DNA from: JANWYT01 sp034437555
GTDB lineage: Bacteria; Chloroflexota; Anaerolineae; Aggregatilineales; Phototrophicaceae
Direction of reading: 5' to 3'
Length of the DNA: 64,000 nucleotides
NCBI GenBank assembly: GCA_034437555.1
Contig: DAOTTQ010000018.1
Location: 1-64,000, forward strand
Shown here: positions 1 through 8,028 of the stretch, piece after piece
Layout of the letters: each line of letters opens with the position of its first letter
Position numbering within the stretch: position 1 is the stretch's first letter
Notes under the pieces: model-generated
Told to the model about the DNA's origin: nothing
The model's input: the letters and a program-made list of their open reading frames with translations, nothing else
Databases searched by the model: none
Made by a program: the position numbers and the translations under genes

Positions 1-102
1 TGTATGCAAATGTTTGATAGCGCAAAGTCGGGGATGAATGGCGAAGGACCCGTGATTAAAGACATCGCCGAAATTGTAGCAGAGCAAATGAACTTACAGT
101 AA
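1..102 (+). CDS. C-terminal fragment of an unidentified protein
   Basis: An open frame runs from the window edge to a TAA stop and gives the last 33 residues of a protein, ending VIKDIAEIVAEQMNLQ. It is followed at once by a strong rho-independent terminator, which supports a genuine gene end. Too little remains to name a family; the tail looks like an amphipathic helix. Confidence 0.6.
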   Translation, partial: CMQMFDSAKSGMNGEGPVIKDIAEIVAEQMNLQ

Positions 103-114
103 ATCGGTTTTGGA

Positions 115-142
115 GGGCGCAAAAGTGTTTTTGCGCCCTTTT
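115..142 (+). terminator. Rho-independent terminator
   Basis: A perfect 10-bp stem (GGGCGCAAAA / TTTTGCGCCC, 115-124 and 129-138) has a GTGT loop and is followed by TTTT. It lies 13 bases after the stop of the left-edge gene and ends transcription towards the convergent thiolase gene. Confidence 0.85.
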
Positions 143-153
143 CATTATGCGTG

Positions 154-1305
154 TTACAGGCGTTCGATAATGGTGGCGGTTGCCATCCCACCCCCACAAC
201 ACATGGTTTGTAAGCCATAGCGTTTATTATGCACTTCTAGCGCGTTGATAAGCGTCGTCATCAGGCGTGCGCCACTGCCCCCTAAAGGATGTCCTAGCGC
301 AATAGCCCCGCCATGAACGTTCACTTTGTCCATATCTGCGCCAATTTCACTTTCCCACATCTTTACCACGCTGGCAAACGCCTCGTTTACTTCAAATAAA
401 TCAATGTCATCTACGCTCATCTTGGCGCGTTCTAGCACCTTCTTTGTGGCACTAATGGGCCCCGTCAGCATGAGGTGGGGGTCGCTTCCAACGGTAACAG
501 TGGCAATCACACGCGCACGAGGCGTTAACCCTAGCTCACGCGCTTTTTCTTCCGTCATTACCATCATCGCCGCCGCCCCATCAGTAATTTGGCTACTGTT
601 GCCTGCGGTGGTTACGCCACTGGGTGTAAACGCCGTTTGCAAGGTAGACATCTTAGCGCGGTCTACGCCTGCCCTAAAGCCTTGGTCATGCGTCACCACA
701 AACGTTTGTCCTGCATCATCTACGCCTTCAATGGGGGCAATTTCGCGTTGCAAATAGCCCGCTTCGGTGGCGCGTGCTGCCCGTAGGTGGCTGTAATAGC
801 CCACATCGTCAACGGCTTCACGGCTAATGCCCCATTGCTGGGCAATTTCATCGCTAGCAACGCCCTGTGACACCAAGTTATACTCTTCCATCATGTTATC
901 AGTAAAGGGGCTGGCGTTGTTTAGGCTGCTGCCCATCGGCACACGCGTCATGCTTTCTACACCACCCGCAATCACAATATCCGCTTGCCCACTTGCCACC
1001 ATCGCACAAGCAAGGTGTAGGGCTTGCTGGCTACTGCCACACTGAAAGTCAATGGAGGTGGCGGGTACTTCGATGGGCAAGCCACTTTCTAGCACCACAT
1101 TTCGGGCAACGTTAAAGGTTTGTTCAGCCACTTGGCTAACACACCCCCAAATCACGTGGTCAACGGCATTGGCAGAAACACCTGTGCGCTGTAGCAAGGC
1201 TTTAATGACGTGCGCCCCCAGCTTAACGGGGTGTTGTTCTCTTAGCCAGCCGTTGCGCTTGCCCAATGGCGTGCGAATAGCATCCACAATCACGATATTG
1301 CTCAT
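154..1305 (-). CDS. Acetyl-CoA C-acyltransferase (thiolase)
   Basis: This is a thiolase-family enzyme that condenses or cleaves acyl-CoA with acetyl-CoA, in beta-oxidation or in acetoacetyl-CoA formation. All three catalytic signatures are visible, numbered from the upstream Met at 1311: the nucleophile Cys91 in DFQCGSS, His341 in ALGHPLGGSGAR, and Cys371 in MCCGGGMA. The length (383 aa) is typical. Two ATGs lie close together. An AGGAG box is only 2 bases before an out-of-frame ATG but 8 bases before the ATG at 1303-1305, so the protein probably begins MSNIVIVDAIRTP. It stands alone on the minus strand. With the acyl-CoA dehydrogenase at 8029 it suggests fatty-acid turnover, but the direction of the reaction cannot be told from sequence. 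Confidence 0.93.
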   Translation of the reverse strand: MSNIVIVDAIRTPLGKRNGWLREQHPVKLGAHVIKALLQRTGVSANAVDHVIWGCVSQVAEQTFNVARNVVLESGLPIEVPATSIDFQCGSSQQALHLACAMVASGQADIVIAGGVESMTRVPMGSSLNNASPFTDNMMEEYNLVSQGVASDEIAQQWGISREAVDDVGYYSHLRAARATEAGYLQREIAPIEGVDDAGQTFVVTHDQGFRAGVDRAKMSTLQTAFTPSGVTTAGNSSQITDGAAAMMVMTEEKARELGLTPRARVIATVTVGSDPHLMLTGPISATKKVLERAKMSVDDIDLFEVNEAFASVVKMWESEIGADMDKVNVHGGAIALGHPLGGSGARLMTTLINALEVHNKRYGLQTMCCGGGMATATIIERL

Positions 1306-1521
1306 AAACATTACTCCTGTAAAAAATTAAATTTGCGTTTAATTAGCCTTTACGCCTTATGATAGCGCAAAAACACCCCAAAATAAAATGAGGACTTCAA
1401 AAGACATCACTCAAAGCACAATGTGTTGCCTTCTTTTTAGAAACCGTGTTAAACTTATAGTGAACATTTAAGTTTTTTTAATTAGAGCAATTCCCCCCCG
1501 ATAAAAAATGAGGACACATTT

Positions 1522-3222
1522 ATGTTAGCAAATTTACCCGCATCATCGATTGATATTTTAGACTGGTCATGGGAGCAATTTGCCCCCTTTGCCAATGACC
1601 TTCTTAGCCGTTCCATCACCCCCGATACCTTAGAAGAATTTATGCTAGATTGGACGCGCTTTAACGATTTAACTGGTGAAGCCGGAAGCCGTATTTACGT
1701 AGGAACAACCCTCAACACCCAAGATGACGTGGCACAAGCCCGCTTCATGAACCTTATCCAAAATCTATACCCTGAATTTAGCAAGCTAGAAAATGAGCTA
1801 CAAAAGAAATTAGTTGAAAGTGGGCTAACCCCCGCCAATTATGATGTGCCGTTGCGTTCTATTCGCTCACAAATCGCGCTCTTTAGAGAAGAAAACCTGC
1901 CCCTCTTTACCGAGCTACAAAAGCTAGAACACGAATACAACCAAATTGTTGGGGCGCAAAGCGTAGAATGGGAAGGAGAAACCGTCACCCTAAAGCAAAT
2001 GGACAAAGTACTCATGTCCTCCGACCGCGCCACCCGTGAAAAGGCGTTTAAGCTCATCTCGGAACGTCGTCTGCAAGACCGCGAAACACTAAACACCATG
2101 TGGACAACGCTCTATAACCTTCGCGCCCAAATTGCGAAGAACGCGGGCTTTGACAATTACATGGCGTATCGTTGGCAAGAGATGGAACGCTTTGATTACA
2201 CCGTAGAAGATGTGCAAGAGTTTCATGCTGCCATTGAAAAGACGGTTGTGCCTGCGGTTAAACGCCTAAACGAAAAACGCGCTAAAGAGATGGGACTAGA
2301 TGTTCTTAAACAATGGGATGTTTACCCCGACGCGCAAGGGCGCACACCCCTAAAGCCTTTTAGCACAGGCGATGAACTCGCAGAAGGTTCGGGAAGCATC
2401 TTTAACCAGCTGGATGCTCAATTGGGCAAGTATTTTGAACGTATGGTGACAGAAAACTTGCTTGACCTAGAAAACCGCCCCAATAAAGCGCCAGGGGGCT
2501 ATTGCACCACCTATAGCAACATCAAAAGCCCTTTCATCTTTATGAACAGCGTGGGCATTCACGATGACCTACAAACCATGCTTCACGAGGCAGGTCATGC
2601 GTTTCATGCCTTTGAATCTTTAGTACATCCCTATACAGGGCAAACTCACGCGCCCATCGAATTTTGTGAAGTGGCTTCTATGACAATGGAACTACTTACA
2701 CAGCCCTATCTCACACAAGATAAGGGTGGTTTTTATAGCGAAAGTGACGCAGCACGCGCCAGCATCGAACACCTAGAGAGCATGTTGGTCTTTTGGCCCT
2801 ACATGGCGGTGGTGGATGCCTTCCAAACGTGGGTATACACCAGCCCTGACGGTAGCGACCCCGCCAAATGTGACGCAAAGTGGGCAGAGCTTTGGGGACG
2901 CTTTAAGCAAGGCGTAGACTATAGCGACATTCCCGACTGGGCAGCCACAGGCTGGCACAGAAAACTGCACATCTTCCAAATTCCGTTCTACTACATCGAG
3001 TATGGCATTGCCCAATTAGGGGCAGCACAAGTGTGGGCAAACTCCCTTAAAGACCACGAAGGCGCACTAAAAGCCTATCGTTACGGCTTATCGCTAGGTA
3101 ACACAAAGCCCCTGCCCCAATTATTTGAGGCAGCAGGCGTAAAACTAGCGTTTGATGCGGGCATGTTGGGGGGCATTGTTGCGCTTATAGAAGAACGCAT
3201 CCACACCCTAGAAACCGTCTAA
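1522..3222 (+). CDS. pepF: M3-family oligoendopeptidase F-like metallopeptidase
   Basis: A cytoplasmic zinc oligopeptidase of 566 aa, within the normal range for PepF-type M3 peptidases. The zinc site HEAGH lies at residues 355-359, and the third ligand Glu383 sits in APIEFCEVAS, 24 residues downstream, as in M3 enzymes. No signal peptide is visible, so it probably trims short peptides in the cytoplasm. The ATG follows a GAGGA box with about 8 bases spacing. The gene is monocistronic: the thiolase is divergent upstream, and a hairpin just after its stop separates it from the convergent glycosyltransferase. Its exact peptide specificity cannot be judged. Confidence 0.92.
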   Translation: MLANLPASSIDILDWSWEQFAPFANDLLSRSITPDTLEEFMLDWTRFNDLTGEAGSRIYVGTTLNTQDDVAQARFMNLIQNLYPEFSKLENELQKKLVESGLTPANYDVPLRSIRSQIALFREENLPLFTELQKLEHEYNQIVGAQSVEWEGETVTLKQMDKVLMSSDRATREKAFKLISERRLQDRETLNTMWTTLYNLRAQIAKNAGFDNYMAYRWQEMERFDYTVEDVQEFHAAIEKTVVPAVKRLNEKRAKEMGLDVLKQWDVYPDAQGRTPLKPFSTGDELAEGSGSIFNQLDAQLGKYFERMVTENLLDLENRPNKAPGGYCTTYSNIKSPFIFMNSVGIHDDLQTMLHEAGHAFHAFESLVHPYTGQTHAPIEFCEVASMTMELLTQPYLTQDKGGFYSESDAARASIEHLESMLVFWPYMAVVDAFQTWVYTSPDGSDPAKCDAKWAELWGRFKQGVDYSDIPDWAATGWHRKLHIFQIPFYYIEYGIAQLGAAQVWANSLKDHEGALKAYRYGLSLGNTKPLPQLFEAAGVKLAFDAGMLGGIVALIEERIHTLETV

Positions 3223-3233
3223 AGACAACGCTT

Positions 3234-3251
3234 TTTAAGCAAAGTTATCAC
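3234..3251 (+). repeat. 18-bp direct repeat, left copy (flanks GT4 gene)
   Basis: TTTAAGCAAAGTTATCAC. The same 18-mer with one mismatch (T for C at position 7) occurs in the same orientation at 4419-4436, on the other side of the glycosyltransferase gene. The pair brackets that gene exactly. Confidence 0.7.
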
Positions 3252-3254
3252 GAG

Positions 3255-3277
3255 GAGCGCGTTTTTACGCGCTCTTT
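3255..3277 (+). terminator. Rho-independent terminator after pepF
   Basis: Stem GAGCGCG / CGCGCTC (3255-3261 and 3268-3274) around a TTTTTA loop, followed by TTT. The right arm overlaps the last codons of the convergent glycosyltransferase gene, so the element is squeezed into both gene ends. Confidence 0.65.
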
Positions 3278-4407
3278 GCGTTTAACACCTTGCGGTTTTC
3301 AATTAGGCGGTCATAATGTTCTATCACTTCGTCCATCATAGAATCCCAACTTTGGGTTTCTGCAAAGGCGCGGGCTTGGATGCCCATTTGGGTAACATGC
3401 TGGCGCGAAGTAGCAATTTGTGCCACACCCTGCACTAAGCCCTCAATATCGCTCACATCAAAGGTATAGCCCGTTACGCCTTCTTGCACCACATCAGGAA
3501 TACCGCCCACCCGTGAGGACACCACAGGCAAGCCCGCCGCCATTGCTTCTACGACCACCAAACCAAACGTTTCTAGGGCGGACGTAAACGCGAAAACATC
3601 TGCGCTGGCATACGCCTGTGAGAGTTCTTCGCCCTTAAGATAGCCCATAAACACCGTGTTTGTGCCTGCGAAGTGCGCTTCTAGGTTTGCTCTTTCGGGC
3701 CCATCGCCCACAATTGCCAGCCGAGTATTGGGGACGCGCTCTAAAACGGCTTTTAATTGGTCAACTTGTTTTTCGGCAGATAGCCTGCCCACATAAATCA
3801 GAAGTGTGTCATCGGGGTTGCCGTTGCTCATGCGGTGGCGCACGGTGGCGTTACGATAGCGTGGGTTAAATTTTTCGGCATCTACGCCACGTTTCCACAA
3901 GCCCACTTCCCTAATGCCAAGCGCAATCATATCGCGTTGAATCAGGTTAGAAGGCGCAAGCGTATAATCTGCCCAATTAAACACGGTGCGCGTTGCCCAG
4001 TCGGCAAAGCCCCGCATAAATCCTAAGTGATAGTGTTGCGCCAAACGCGCCATATCAATGTGGAACGATGCCAGCGTGGGAATACCCAAATACTTTGCCA
4101 TCATCAAGCCCGGAATACCAACGAGCATAGGGTGAATGAGGTGGACAATGTCGGGCTTAAACGAAGCCAGTTCACGATAGGTTAGGAGGTTGGGAGGACC
4201 CACTTTAAGTTCGGGGTAAATGGGGAATGTAACACCCGGCACAGTAATAACGGGGATGCCGTTGTACTCTTTAATATCGCCCATGCGGGGCGCAACCACA
4301 ATGGGTTCTACGCCACGTTTTTTTAAGTGGTCTAGGAGCAGGCACACCACCCGCACAATGCCATCTGTTTTTGGCAGAAAAGTCTCTGTAAACACCGCAA
4401 CCCGCAT
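3265..4407 (-). CDS. GT4-family (GT-B) glycosyltransferase
   Basis: A 380-aa retaining glycosyltransferase of the GT-B fold. The N-terminal half carries the acceptor-side start AVFTETFLPKTDGIVRVV. The C-terminal half has YVGRLSAEKQ (about 205-214), GDGP (about 234-237) and the E-x7-E signature of GT4 enzymes (Glu279 and Glu287 in ETFGLVVVE). Family relatives transfer mannose, glucose or sulfoquinovose to membrane lipids or polysaccharides; the substrate cannot be fixed here. There is no signal peptide or membrane helix, so it is probably cytoplasmic or membrane-peripheral. The gene is bracketed by an 18-bp direct repeat on each side, and an 8-bp palindrome lies just upstream of its start, which may be its operator. 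Confidence 0.88.
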   Translation of the reverse strand: MRVAVFTETFLPKTDGIVRVVCLLLDHLKKRGVEPIVVAPRMGDIKEYNGIPVITVPGVTFPIYPELKVGPPNLLTYRELASFKPDIVHLIHPMLVGIPGLMMAKYLGIPTLASFHIDMARLAQHYHLGFMRGFADWATRTVFNWADYTLAPSNLIQRDMIALGIREVGLWKRGVDAEKFNPRYRNATVRHRMSNGNPDDTLLIYVGRLSAEKQVDQLKAVLERVPNTRLAIVGDGPERANLEAHFAGTNTVFMGYLKGEELSQAYASADVFAFTSALETFGLVVVEAMAAGLPVVSSRVGGIPDVVQEGVTGYTFDVSDIEGLVQGVAQIATSRQHVTQMGIQARAFAETQSWDSMMDEVIEHYDRLIENRKVLNAKSA

Positions 4408-4418
4408 ATTACCCCCCG

Positions 4419-4436
4419 TTTAAGTAAAGTTATCAC
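4419..4436 (+). repeat. 18-bp direct repeat, right copy (flanks GT4 gene)
   Basis: TTTAAGTAAAGTTATCAC, 17/18 identical to 3234-3251. It lies 12 bases upstream of the GT4 start codon, and its last 8 bases form one arm of the palindrome at 4429-4448. Confidence 0.7.
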
Positions 4437-4448
4437 AGCAGTGATAAC
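4429..4448. promoter_or_regulatory. Palindrome GTTATCAC-N4-GTGATAAC upstream of GT4 gene
   Basis: A perfect 8-bp inverted repeat with a 4-base AGCA spacer, 21 bases upstream of the minus-strand glycosyltransferase start. The same core AAGTTATCA recurs inverted at 4900-4908, upstream of the 135-aa gene, and at 3242-3250. A dimeric repressor site is one reading; a small hairpin at the end of a transcript is another. Confidence 0.5.
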
Positions 4449-4469
4449 CCACCAAAGGGCATTTGGTTC

Positions 4470-4877
4470 TTATTGTGGTGAACGCTCAAAGAATTGAATG
4501 AGGCGTTGTATGTTGTCACGGGCAGCCTCTTCATCAAAACTAAAGCGTGGCGGTGGCACTTTCATGGCGTTTAGGTCGTCGTAAAAGTCCTCTAGCTTGC
4601 CCGTTGCCAAAATAAGATACAGGCGATCTTGCGTGACAAACGTCAGTTGTACGCAGTGATACCCGCCCTTTTGCGTCAGTTCCACGCGCCGCACCAAGCG
4701 AGAAGGTAGGGTCGCAGGCGTGTAACGGCGGTGCATGGGGCGCAGATGTAGCCGATAATTGGTGATGGTGGTATCTAATTGAATGACAGATGGCGTGTAA
4801 AGCAGGTTGCTATTCTTTTGTAATAGCACCACCGTATAACGCCCTAATTTGCGCTCGCCACTTAATAATGCCAACAT
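4470..4877 (-). CDS. Hypothetical protein, 135 aa, possibly PH-like fold
   Basis: I do not recognise a family with certainty. The 135-residue protein has no signal peptide or membrane segment. Its first 95 residues alternate short hydrophobic beta-like stretches (YTVVLLQ, CVQLTFVTQDRLYLIL). An amphipathic helix at the end (ARDNIQRLIQFFERS) would fit a pleckstrin-like beta barrel capped by a helix, but this is inference. The ATG has an AGG box 6 bases upstream. It lies between the glycosyltransferase and the SurE operon, all on the minus strand. The AAGTTATCA element at 4900-4908 sits in its leader, so it may share regulation with the glycosyltransferase. Confidence 0.65.
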   Translation of the reverse strand: MLALLSGERKLGRYTVVLLQKNSNLLYTPSVIQLDTTITNYRLHLRPMHRRYTPATLPSRLVRRVELTQKGGYHCVQLTFVTQDRLYLILATGKLEDFYDDLNAMKVPPPRFSFDEEAARDNIQRLIQFFERSPQ

Positions 4878-4978
4878 GAATTACCTTTGCTCACTTAAAT
4901 GATAACTTCACCGTTATTGTACGCCATCTTGCGTTATCGGGGACAAAACTAGGGCAAAAGCCAACCCTTTTATAACGT

Positions 4979-5806
4979 TTAAGTATAAAGTGCGTTACGA
5001 ATGTCGCGCAGGCTATCACGTAATACAGAGGCTTCTCTGATGGGGTTGACGGGCATCGCGCCATGCCAATTGACGGTTTGCAGGGATTCTATGCAAATCA
5101 TGCCCGCATAGTTTGCTTCTTTAAGGGTGGTTATCACTTCGTGCAGGTCAATCTTGCCTTTATCGTGAGGCGTTTGCAGTTTTTGCGGGGCGGCTTGCCG
5201 AATTTGCACGTGCTTAACATGAGGCATAAGGGTAATGATGTCGGAGAGTTTTATTTTCTGGCACACCATTTGCGCCCAGTCCAGCGTAATCCCTAAGCCC
5301 GCCACATCATTTAGAATGCGAAGGGCTTGGGCGGGCGTTTGTGCCATTGAATCCAGATGAGGCTCTAAGCGGATAGCCATCTCAAATTTTTGGCACACCG
5401 TCACCATCTCGCCTAGTGCGTTAATGGTGCGCTGATAGGCTTCTTCGTCATCGGGGGGATGCACCAAACCCGCCGATACCGTAACGCCTCTTGCGCTAAT
5501 GCCCTTCAAAAATGGCACTAATGCCTTAAATAGCTTAAGGTCGGTGTCACGCTTGGGCGCATCATTTACAGAAATACGGGGGAACATCACGCTTACATCT
5601 GCCACCGACAGGTTAAACGCTTTTAGGTCTTCCAGCAATTCACGGGCAGCTTGTACCCGTGTGGAAGGCGTGGAAGCACGCACCACGTTAATATGAGTGC
5701 CACTGCCGATATCCACGTGCCGAAAGCCCAAACGCGCAATAGTGCCTAATGCCTCTGGCAGAAGTTGGTCACTAAAGCCCCACGTATGACAAGAAAACTC
5801 TAGCAT
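4979..5806 (-). CDS. Sugar phosphate isomerase/epimerase-like TIM-barrel protein
   Basis: A 275-aa member of the xylose isomerase-like TIM-barrel superfamily, which includes sugar isomerases, epimerases and inosose dehydratases. Visible features are the N-terminal FSCHTWGF strand, RLEPHLDSMAQTP near the middle (metal-ligand Glu and His), TLDWAQM, HVKHVQIRQA and GMICIESL (a C-terminal metal-ligand Glu). The substrate cannot be assigned. A GTG at 5809 and an ATG at 5806 are both possible; the ATG is favoured because AGGG lies 4 bases before it. The start is only 6 bases after the SurE stop, so the pair is almost surely co-transcribed and translationally coupled. Confidence 0.82.
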   Translation of the reverse strand: MLEFSCHTWGFSDQLLPEALGTIARLGFRHVDIGSGTHINVVRASTPSTRVQAARELLEDLKAFNLSVADVSVMFPRISVNDAPKRDTDLKLFKALVPFLKGISARGVTVSAGLVHPPDDEEAYQRTINALGEMVTVCQKFEMAIRLEPHLDSMAQTPAQALRILNDVAGLGITLDWAQMVCQKIKLSDIITLMPHVKHVQIRQAAPQKLQTPHDKGKIDLHEVITTLKEANYAGMICIESLQTVNWHGAMPVNPIREASVLRDSLRDIRNALYT

Positions 5807-5812
5807 CACACC

Positions 5813-6646
5813 CTATGCACCCCCGTAAGCGCGTTCACCCTCTAAAATTTGGCGCAAGCGGAAGGGGTCTGTGCGCGAACTCATATCAAGGCTAATAGGA
5901 GTCACAGATACCAGCTTTTCGTGCATCAGCACGTACACATCGCTATCGGGTTCTGCTTCTGATGCGTTCATATTAAATTGATACCCTAGTTTGCCATCCC
6001 CCGCCACTCTTTCTGGGCGCGTGGGCCAATACACACGGCGACGCGATACACGGGTAATGCGCCATTCGGTGTCTATGGTGGCTTCTAATGGCACATCCAC
6101 CTTTAGCAAATCAACATCATCAGGAATTACGCGGTGTTCTAAAAGCATCATGCCAAATTTGTGTGCAAACTGGGCAGCAGGCACAAAATTCACTTCACTA
6201 GAGTAAGACAAGTGCAGGTCTTTGGGGGTTTGCTGGCTAATGGCAATGCTAGGGCATCCTAAACTTGCGCCCTCAATGGCTGCGCCCACTGTGCCACTAA
6301 TGGTAATGCCATTCCCGCAGTTATCGCCGTAGTTAATGCCACTTACCAGCAACATGGGCAAGCGGTCAGAGAGTTCTAAAATGCCGTGTTGGACAGCTTG
6401 GGCGGGCGTGCCATCCACGGAATAGGCGGTGCAATCGGCGATGGGCGTTTTAAGCGCGTAAGGGTAAATAGTGCCTTGGCTAAATGTGGGCATACTGCGC
6501 CCCATGCCGCTTTGTTGTTCACGGGGGGCAACCACCAGCAAATCACCAATACCCTCAAAGGCTTTTACAGCTTCCCATAAGCCCGGTGATTCAATGCCAT
6601 CATCATTAGTAAACAGAATAAGTGGTTTTTGAGTATCCTTCATCAT
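5813..6646 (-). CDS. surE: 5'/3'-nucleotidase SurE
   Basis: The SurE family hydrolyses nucleoside monophosphates and some polyphosphates in stationary phase or under stress. At 277 aa it matches the family. The metal-binding TNDDG lies at residues 13-17, followed by VAPREQQSGMGRS (conserved Ser), VDGTPAQAV, and SGINYGDNCGNGITISGT, all diagnostic. Two adjacent ATGs start the gene, with only a weak GAGA-type ribosome site. It is the first gene of a two-gene minus-strand unit with the downstream isomerase-like gene. About 160 bp of AT-rich sequence upstream should hold the promoter, but no convincing -35/-10 pair was found. Confidence 0.95.
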   Translation of the reverse strand: MMKDTQKPLILFTNDDGIESPGLWEAVKAFEGIGDLLVVAPREQQSGMGRSMPTFSQGTIYPYALKTPIADCTAYSVDGTPAQAVQHGILELSDRLPMLLVSGINYGDNCGNGITISGTVGAAIEGASLGCPSIAISQQTPKDLHLSYSSEVNFVPAAQFAHKFGMMLLEHRVIPDDVDLLKVDVPLEATIDTEWRITRVSRRRVYWPTRPERVAGDGKLGYQFNMNASEAEPDSDVYVLMHEKLVSVTPISLDMSSRTDPFRLRQILEGERAYGGA

Positions 6647-6806
6647 TGTTTCTCGCTTTACGATGGGATTTCATAAATCATCCCAAATGATATTGACGGT
6701 TTAATCAACCATGTTAGCATTCTATCATTAATTATCGGTTAAGCGCAAACAAAATCTCTTGCGAAAGGCAATTTTTTGGCGCAAAAACAGCGTTTTACGC
6801 CTCATT

Positions 6807-7817
6807 TTATGGGCTAGGCTCGGCACAAGAAGGCAATAACGCATAATCCTTGCCCCAGCCATCGCCATAGAACGTCATATACTCGCTCACATGCGCTCCC
6901 CAATAGTCGTTATTATGTTCGCCAATGGGATGCACCACATACGTATGAGGAATCCCTTTAGAGCTAAGACGACTACTAAATAATTGCAAGCTCCCTGCCG
7001 AAGAATCCCGTGCGCCGTTATCCAAATACATCCTCAGATAACCCTTTTGCGCCACAAATTGCTCATCATTAAGGGCAATCTCTAGGGGGTTAAAGGGGGG
7101 GGGAATAAGGCGCGTATCGTTAGGGAAGTACGCACTATGACCGCCCACCTTACTAAAGAGGTCGGTGTGGCGCATGGCAATACTATATGCCCAGAATCCG
7201 CCACGGCTAATGCCCCCAATGGCGCGATACATACGGGTGTTTAGCGTACAAAAGTCACGCTCTATGCTAGGGAATAGTTCTTCTAGGATAACGCGCTCAT
7301 AGCTACGGTCGGGGGGGAATGTGTTATCTTGCCCCACCACGCCAAAATACGGCATTACCACCACCATTGGCGCAAGCGTACCGCCCAAGATGCCATTATC
7401 CAACGCAGTTGTTAAGCCAATATCGCCCCATTGTTGCTCACGATAGCTTGCCCCATGAATGAGATACACTACGGGAAAGCGTCTGCCTGTTTCAAAGTAA
7501 CACGGGGGCAAATATACCAAGTAACGCAAGTTTTCATTAGCAATTGCGCTGGGGTTAGTACGAAACTCAATTACCTCGCCAGCTTGTGACAAACAAGGAA
7601 ACGGCGTTACAGTGGGTGTATAGTCGGGGGTTAATGTGGGAACGGGCGTGCGTGTGGCAGTGGGTGAAGGTGTTATTGTGGGGTTAGGGGTATTTGTAGG
7701 CACATTGGTAATAATTACCGCCACGGGGGTGGGGTCATAGGGAGCAAGCGCATCACAGCCCACCAAAAGCCCCAAAATAACCGCCCATAATCCACGCACC
7801 ACTGCACTTTTGAACAT
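6807..7817 (-). CDS. Secreted lipoprotein esterase (esterase D/PHB depolymerase-like)
   Basis: A 336-aa alpha/beta-hydrolase exported as a lipoprotein. The signal peptide ends in the lipobox LLVGC with Cys21. Residues about 40-74 form a Thr/Pro-rich linker typical of Chloroflexota lipoproteins. The hydrolase domain has the oxyanion region VVYLIHGASY, the nucleophile elbow GISRG (Ser204), a probable acid in YLDNGARDSS and the catalytic His in PIGEHNND. These match the putative-esterase family related to enterochelin esterase and antigen 85. The substrate is unknown. A run of nine C residues on the coding strand (7095-7103) encodes a Pro triplet and could slip. Confidence 0.87.
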   Translation of the reverse strand: MFKSAVVRGLWAVILGLLVGCDALAPYDPTPVAVIITNVPTNTPNPTITPSPTATRTPVPTLTPDYTPTVTPFPCLSQAGEVIEFRTNPSAIANENLRYLVYLPPCYFETGRRFPVVYLIHGASYREQQWGDIGLTTALDNGILGGTLAPMVVVMPYFGVVGQDNTFPPDRSYERVILEELFPSIERDFCTLNTRMYRAIGGISRGGFWAYSIAMRHTDLFSKVGGHSAYFPNDTRLIPPPFNPLEIALNDEQFVAQKGYLRMYLDNGARDSSAGSLQLFSSRLSSKGIPHTYVVHPIGEHNNDYWGAHVSEYMTFYGDGWGKDYALLPSCAEPSP

Positions 7818-7950
7818 AGCACCTGCCCCATTATCGCATTAAACAGCATCACAACCCACCATTCTAACCGCATATAGAGGGTGAAAGAAGGGTTTAAGCG
7901 CAGATGCTTTAGAGGTTTGTTAAAGTTTTGACGCAATCTGCACCAAACAA

Positions 7951-7979
7951 TTGAATCTGAATTAGATTATTGCTATACT
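7951..7979 (+). promoter_or_regulatory. Sigma-70-type promoter of acyl-CoA dehydrogenase gene
   Basis: TTGAAT (7951-7956), a 17-base spacer and TATACT (7974-7979), with an extended -10 TGC just before it. Spacing is ideal, and the start codon lies about 50 bases downstream. Confidence 0.75.
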
Positions 7980-7992
7980 TAATCTAATTCAG
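7957..7992. promoter_or_regulatory. Operator-like 13-bp inverted repeat over the promoter
   Basis: CTGAATTAGATTA and TAATCTAATTCAG (7957-7969 and 7980-7992) form a perfect inverted repeat around a 10-base spacer that contains the -10 hexamer. A third half-site TTAGATTA follows at 7994-8001. The geometry suggests a dimeric repressor, for example of the TetR type that often controls acyl-CoA genes. No such regulator is adjacent. Confidence 0.75.
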
Positions 7993-8028
7993 GTTAGATT
8001 AAGTCAGTTTTTTTATGAGGATGACATA

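Noticed and set aside
326..757. Long plus-strand open frame inside the thiolase gene
   Set aside because: It is antisense to a full-length thiolase with all catalytic motifs, has no ribosome site, and its protein has no recognisable domain.
1312..1521. Promoter search upstream of pepF
   Set aside because: TTGCCT and a TAAACT-like box occur, but the match is too weak to support a call.
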